NCBI GenBank assembly: GCA_032622095.1
Contig: CP136061.1
Location: 260,682,077-260,746,076, forward strand
From: Siphonodentalium dalli
Lineage: Eukaryota > Mollusca > Scaphopoda > Gadilida > Siphonodentaliidae
Length of the DNA: 64,000 bases
Direction of reading: 5' to 3'
Of this stretch, positions 25,501 to 32,500 are shown in pieces (within the stretch, counting starts at the first letter, position 1; the number at the start of each line of letters is the position of its first letter). Position numbers and translations under genes: made by a program. Under the pieces are notes generated by a model. That model did no database searches, was not told where the DNA came from, and saw nothing but the letters and a program-made list of their open reading frames with translations.

Positions 25501-28500
25501 GGAAACGTGACATTTGACTCCCAACTTGTCGTCTGTTTATATTCCGTACGCTACGTAAACTAAATCAATATATGTGACTATGATTTAGTTTGATCAACTA
25601 TTTAATTATATTTAAGTCAATAAATATACCAAAGCGTGTTATTTATCTGGCACTATTTCTTGACGCGGAGACTGCTGCGAAACTTCCGGGTTGCCTTCTA
25701 GAAATCGTTTTTAGTTTATTGCCCCATTTAAGTACATTTACGGATTTTGTGGAGGTTTTGGATAAATAGTAAATAGAATCTTCAACTCGTCCAGACCTAA
25801 TTTACTGGATTCGTTTTTCGAGGTTCGCTATAAACTGGGGACTCGTTGGATATCCTCTATTTATATAAATCGAACATGGGAAAACGTCTGGACACTATAT
25901 TCGGTATGTGCAGTCAATTATGTAATTGCAACTCTCAACCAGACGAGATCATATTGAAATGTTTTCTAAAGTTTTAGTCATTTATGAATTTTAAGCATAT
26001 ATGTACTACAACTATGATAAATCAATAAATATTCTGCAACGAAGTCCATGCCATCGAATCTTCTCCAGAATGTTATCAGCTCATTTACCCTTGGTTTGTT
26101 CTATTGCAGGGTTCGCATATGATTCAGAATTTAACATAGCATATAAGGTCGTGATGCCTGATCACCACTCAGTGCTGGAACATAGAGCTGAATGTCAGAC
26201 TCCATGTACTCACTTCCTCACCATAAAGTCAGAGGCTATGTTTACATGGCTTGACTCTATCTTACAAAAATACCCAGGTTAGTTGGAGTAACATATTTTT
26301 ATTTCCAAACAAATAGCATGATAATACAGATGACACATATGCACAACATAGACGAGTTAATGACCGGAAACGAGTATCAGACAACACGTCCGAAGGTTTA
26401 TATGAAGTACTTTCCTCTTTGACTACATGTCCCGTCCCCATTAAGTGAGGGAGGGGTATATGTCAGATGAGAAGGGGTGGGAAAACTGTTTTTAGGAGAA
26501 ATGTAGATATATAACTGAATTTGAATTATGAATGGACGAAAATCGAGAAGATAGTTTTAGGGATAGCAGGAGGCAGAGAAAGAGAGAAAGAGGGGGCAAA
26601 TTAGACCTGAGGGACAGATGAAGTCGAGAGATGATGACAGTGGTAGCGAGTTGTCAATAATTTGGTTGTTGCGTGATACAATGATGCTCGTCTATAGTTA
26701 ATGCGTCAGAAGCCATGGAGGAGGGTAACTCACAACTGGTTAGAAGGTTTAGATAGTACTGGATCTCACATAAGCCACATCAGCTGCAGATGCAACTCAA
26801 ACTGCAAAATATAGTTCAGCCCCCCCCCCCCCTCTGCGCTAGTATGAACACTGCCATCACATATACAGAAAGCAAGGACAACTTACATTGTTTTTATTTA
26901 ATGGCCCACTTAATGTTTGAGTCCCAGATTATATCTATACCGAGTAAATGTTATTGACTATTCTTAGCATAAAATAAGACAATAATAACTATATTGCATC
27001 ATAATATAGCTGTGGCCAAGGAGTGTTCATCAAGTGATAGCTATTCTTAGATTCATCCACAAGACCCCACTTATTTATCCAAAATGCATCACATTTCAAA
27101 ACTAAGAGATATAGTTATTCCCTCAGCATCGATAAAACTTAAGCACAGCAACTAAGAACACACGTCGGTATACCTAGACAAAAACAACGTGTTCTCAGTC
27201 TATTCGATCTGACCTGTATAAACCTTATATAAATGAACTCCTGCTTAGATTATCCCCCAATAAGCTCGGCGTTAGGATCGGAAACATCACCGTTGGTGCC
27301 ACTGCATGTGCCGACGACATTGCATTGGTTAGCTCCAATCCTGATTATATGCAAATTCTCATTAACATTGCGCATCAATATAGTCGTGAACGTCGGTATA
27401 TGCTGCAACCACAGAGAAGTGATATTATTAAAGTTGCCCAATGTGACAAACGGCTGACTGGTGATATTAAATTCTTAATGGATGGAGTGCAGATGCCAAA
27501 TGTAAAACCTTCCTCTCATCTTGGGATAATACGTTCCACAAATTCGAACAGAACTGTTACTGAGACAATAGACAACAATATAAAGAAAGTGAGACATACA
27601 GCATACAGCTTTATACCTATGGGGCTTCTTGGTGACAACGGTCTTGACCCCCTAACGTGTATTCATCTATATAAGATATATGTATCCCCTGTTCTCATAT
27701 ATGGATGTGAAGTTATTAATGTGGACCAGAAAGCAATTCTCAAGTTAGAACTATAAAGTTCTATCTTTTTCTCAGTCTACATCTGATCCAGTGGTATATA
27801 TTCTTTCTGGACTTTTACAAATTGAAGGACAAATCGACAAGAAGATCATTATCTTATTTAAAATGTCTGTCGCATCTCGTCAACTGCTGATGAAGGATAA
27901 AACCAGTCACAGCTGGTTTGTAGTAGTAAAATCACTCTTCCACAAGTATAACCTGCCATTTATCTTTAATGAACTTTCTTCACCACAAACGAAGAGTGCA
28001 CGGAAAACCTGTGTCAAAGAAGCAGTTTACTCATATTGGAAAAACCGCATTTGTGAAGAAGCTTCTCTGTACAGCACTCTCAAGTATCTTAACCCTTTAC
28101 CCAACAGAAGGGCCCTGTGCCAATGCATTCTCTTATATATGCGAGTCGACCATAGGTCGCCTCGCATATATAAGAGAATGCATTGGCTTAACACATTACA
28201 AATTATAAAATTGTTAAAGAATGTAAGAACAAATGGTAAAAAGTGTTAAAAAAAGATTTTTTTTAGGCCAATGCATTCTCTTATATATGCGAGGCGACCT
28301 ATGGTCGACTCGCATATATAAGAGAATGCATTGGCACAGGGCATAACTATAACCATCACAATGTGGTCAATGAGCCGGTTCCAATGATATCCATATTTGT
28401 ATGGTTCTATTGAGACAGACCGAAGATATTTTAGGCTGTTGAAGCTTTATTTGGCCGGTTTTGGCCGGTTTGTTGGGTAAAGGGTTAATGCCCAAGCATT

Positions 28501-29488
28501 CACACTTGGTGTCATCAACAAAATATTGACTGTAAGTCCTGATCAACATCGCTGTATATTTAAACTTTCTACTAAACTTCGTCTTCTGACCAACACATAT
28601 TCTTTGGAAGTAAATCGACATCGATACTCAAACTCATCTCCTGTGTGCCAACTATGTAATGATGGTGAAGAGTCTATTCATAATATTATGTTAACTTGTT
28701 CATACCACAGGAGCTTGAAATTTGGTCAAAACCCCTCTTTTATTGGCGGAACCACCACCCGGGGCCATAGGCCACGGAAGGAACGAAACAACAAATTGTT
28801 GCCACCCATTTTGAACTCAACTGTATTCCTACAAAAAATATTTTTTCACTAAAAACTGTTGGTACCTCTTGCACCTTAGATGCCAATCTACAACATTCCA
28901 TAGGTATATTTTTCCAGTTCTTCGAAAACCTCACTTTATTTCGGTAATGTATTGTAAATTCACCAACAAGACAAATCTGCGACTTCTACATCACCCGTTT
29001 TAGAATCGGAATGACAAACGACACAAAACCATTTTTCCGGAATAACAAAGTCGGAACGAAATAAAATCGAAACCTGTATTTAAAGCCCGCGAAATTCAAA
29101 AATATTTGAAAGTGCGTGCGGTTTTCTAACTTATGCGCCAGAAAACTTAAATCAGTTTATGTTTGCGTCATACTACCGGTATGCTCGTTTTTGAAGATCT
29201 TATCCTGATATTTTGTGCATTTTCCTGAACATTTCTGTATTTTTCTGTGTCTGCTGTTATCATCTCATGAAAATGACGACTACCCAAGAAGATATTCTTC
29301 ATTTGAATGAATGGTAATTTGTTCAAATATTTCACATATAATTTATTTCTATTTATGGCACGACCACGTGGTATTGTTTTTTTCTTCTTGTTTTATGTTC
29401 GTTATGTACCTGTATGCCTATATGTACTACTTGACTTTGTAATGCTACTGGTTGCAATGATTGGTCATACGGGGACCAAAACTCTATA

Positions 29489-29531
<43 letters not shown>

Positions 29532-32500
29532 CTTGTGACGCGCCCCGTTGTATATGCCTAAAATATCCATCATATAATAGTAATAGTAATCAACCCACTG
29601 ATTACTGGTCGAATATCACGAAGTAGAAGAAAAAGATATATAGACTCACGGGGAGGCCTGGTATATATGCCTATGCATGAAGCGATTCCTTTGTGCGTTT
29701 TGGTGCAGATTCGTTGCCAGAATATCTGAATTATTTCCACATAAAATGCTGTTTTTTACTAGTTCTGACAAACAAATATATGTCTTAGTTGATGAGAGAA
29801 GACATTTTTCTTGAGTTAGGTAACGATATTGGCCATGCATATATAGAACGAGTGTTTAGATTCGCGAAATTCAAAATTGTCAATGTAGGGTACAAAAACT
29901 CTTAAAGATTCTTTAATGTAAGAGCACAAAATTAACCTGCGTATTCTTCACAGTATACGTTTTATTTGTGCGTTTGCAAGTTGTAATGCAAACTGGTTTA
30001 CCGAATAACTAGTTTATAAATTTGAGTTAGTGATAAACTCGCTAACATAAATTTTATTTAATAAGCAACTATAAGTATTGTCAACTGTACCGGTACCAGG
30101 ATCTATAAATAGTATACGTCACTCGTGACTCGTGTGTCGTAACGATTCAGCACCAAAACTCTCAAAGAATGGCTTTATGCATATGATTATATAGCCTGTG
30201 CTCATGAATTGGAAATTCAATTTTTAAATTCAAGACAGCTAGCCACCATCGGCATTGTTTTTCTCAAAATCCAAAATACCAAAAATATTATTAAAAACAT
30301 TACTTAATGTAACTTTCGCTGATGGGGTCATTGTCACAAGGCTCCGCGATCCGATCACATTCGTAGCCAGGTTTTTTAATCGATCACAAATGTAGCCAGC
30401 TTTTCTATGGCGATCACATTTGTAGCCAGCTTTTCATATTCAGGCGAGCCTCAATGAACACGATCAGGTTAATCTAATTTTTCTGAGTTGATGGATGAAC
30501 AACAACTTGAATTTAGTTTTGATATAAGTTCATCTAATAACCTGATGTTTCGGATCAATGTTGTTGGAATGCTCGAATTATATTCCAATATAAGTTGATA
30601 AACGAAGTCAGTTTTGGAGCATGACGTCGACATTTTAGTCACGAACGTGATGACGTCATATTTCGGGCAATATAAACCACGTACGAATTGTGTACGAATG
30701 TCGACCCCCCCCCCCACCATTCCCGTCTATATATTTATGCAATCGTTGTTATCATATATTGTTTCTGTACATAACATAAATGTGTATTATAATGGAAAAA
30801 AAATATATATAAAAAAAAATAATAAAAAATATATATATATATATATATAAACCACGAATTAGAAAAGCTGACTACGAATGTGATCGCCGGTGAAATAAGC
30901 TGGCTACACTGGCTACGAATGTGACCGGAGCCTTGTGACAATGACCCCATCGGGGTAACTTTTATGGTCGATGAAACGAGTGGCTGAAATCCGACGGCGG
31001 CCATATTTCTATGACTAATTTCACGACGATCGCACCAATGTTACAGTCTCTAGCAATGATTCGTTCTCATTTTGATACCAATGTCATGACCCATGAACAA
31101 TTTCACGATGATCGGTTCATCGACATAGGCCTAGGCTCTAGGCAGTGTTATTGATTTAATTATATATGCGGTGTTGTCGCTGAAATCCGACGGCGGCCAT
31201 GTTTCATTGAGAATTCACACCAAATTGACTCGTTCCCATCTACATGTCAATGTCAACCTCCGTGACAAATTTAATTATGATCGGACCAACACTGCGACCT
31301 CTTGTCCGTGCTAAATGATGCAATTTTGAAATCCAAGATGGCTGTTGGTGGCCATGTTTTTCATGCAAATAAGCCCAAAATGACTCGGTGTCGTCTATAT
31401 ATCAATGTCATGATCGTGATGATAGGAGCATCGATACAGGCTCTAGGCTGTGTTATTGATTCAGATTTATCTAGTATTATCACTTAAATCCAAGATGGCT
31501 GCCAGCGGCCATGTTTTTATGCAAATGAGCCCAAAATGAGTCGTTCCCATCTAGACGCCATCAAAAAGTTCATGATGATCAATACAGCAGTACGGTCATG
31601 TAATAAACATGTAATCAGCAGCTACATGTATGTTCGAAATTATAAACGGTACTTTCATGCTATCCGTCTCCGGATCATAGTTTTAAAGTTTCCGCATATT
31701 TCGGTACTAGTTCCGCTACTCAGATTCTAAAACGGGTGATGTAGAAGTCGCAGATTTGTCTTGTTGGTGAATTTACAATACATTACCGAAATAAAGTGAG
31801 GTTTTCGAAGAACTGGAAAAATATACCTATGGAATGTTGTAGATTGGCATCTAAGGTGTAAGAGGTACCAAAAGTTTTTAGTGAAAATATATTTTTTGTA
31901 GGAATACAGTTGAGTTCAAAATGGGTGGCAACAATTTGTTGTTTCGTTCCTTCAGGCCCCGGGTGGTAGTTCCGCCAATAAAAGAGGAGTTTTGACCAAA
32001 TTCCAAGCTCCTGTGTTCATACCTGCAACCAGTTCGTGGTCGTTTTATGCCGAGGTTAGCTGAAAGCTACAAATGTATATTCGACACCGATTTCCTCTCA
32101 AAACCAAGCTACAGTTCATTCCTGATCCATCGATGTTCGATGACTTCTCCTCACCAGTGACGACTATCATTACTCCACCATATTGTGCTACCATCTGCAC
32201 TGTGCAGGATACAGATCTGTCTCTATGCTGAAGATATTCACACTTTAAATTATGTATAGACTGATAGTCAAACATGCACGTCTCCGAGACTTCTATCAAA
32301 ATCTGTTATCAATCTAGCTGCTGTACATATGCACATACCACAATGTTTTCAGTCGAAAGAGGTTATCCTAAATCGATGGATAGATAAAGAGAAGAAGCAG
32401 AAGATCATACCATGTCTTGGAGCTTCCACGTTAAGATGGCATAAAACTATAACTATGAATTCAACGTCGTGTTCGATGCATCAATGGGCGTATAGAAGTA

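Larger units (their letters stand above)
28707..32014. mobile_element. MULE-like element (3308 bp) with about 290-bp inverted termini
   Basis: The outer tips are ACAGGAGCTTG and CAAGCTCCTGT, flanked by a perfect 9-bp direct repeat GTTCATACC (28698-28706 and 32015-32023). The left arm (28707 to about 29005) and right arm (about 31724-32014) are highly similar over about 290 bp, from AAAACCCCTC to ACGGGTGATGTAGAAGTCGC. Long inverted termini with a 9-bp duplication are the signature of Mutator-like elements. The interior has no recognisable transposase: it holds a (TC)n run, a nested hAT-like MITE and diverged 150-195 bp repeats. Confidence 0.85.
27160..32110 (+). mobile_element. Decayed non-LTR retrotransposon (reverse transcriptase), split by two DNA elements
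   Basis: Reading + with frameshifts: a GIPRQ...VLS-like box near 27165, then YINELLLRLSPNKLGVRIG and TACADDIALVSSNPDYMQ at about 27295-27350. The CADD motif corresponds to the catalytic Y/F-ADD of LINE reverse transcriptases. It continues through LYKIYVSPVLIYGCEV (27670-27712) and a C-terminal zinc-knuckle-like CQLCNDGEESIHNIMLTC (28648-28700). The coding track is cut at 28089 by a TTAA-flanked MITE and at 28706 by a 9-bp-duplicating element, then resumes at 32024. Stops and frameshifts show it is dead. It lies in intron 4. Confidence 0.8.
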
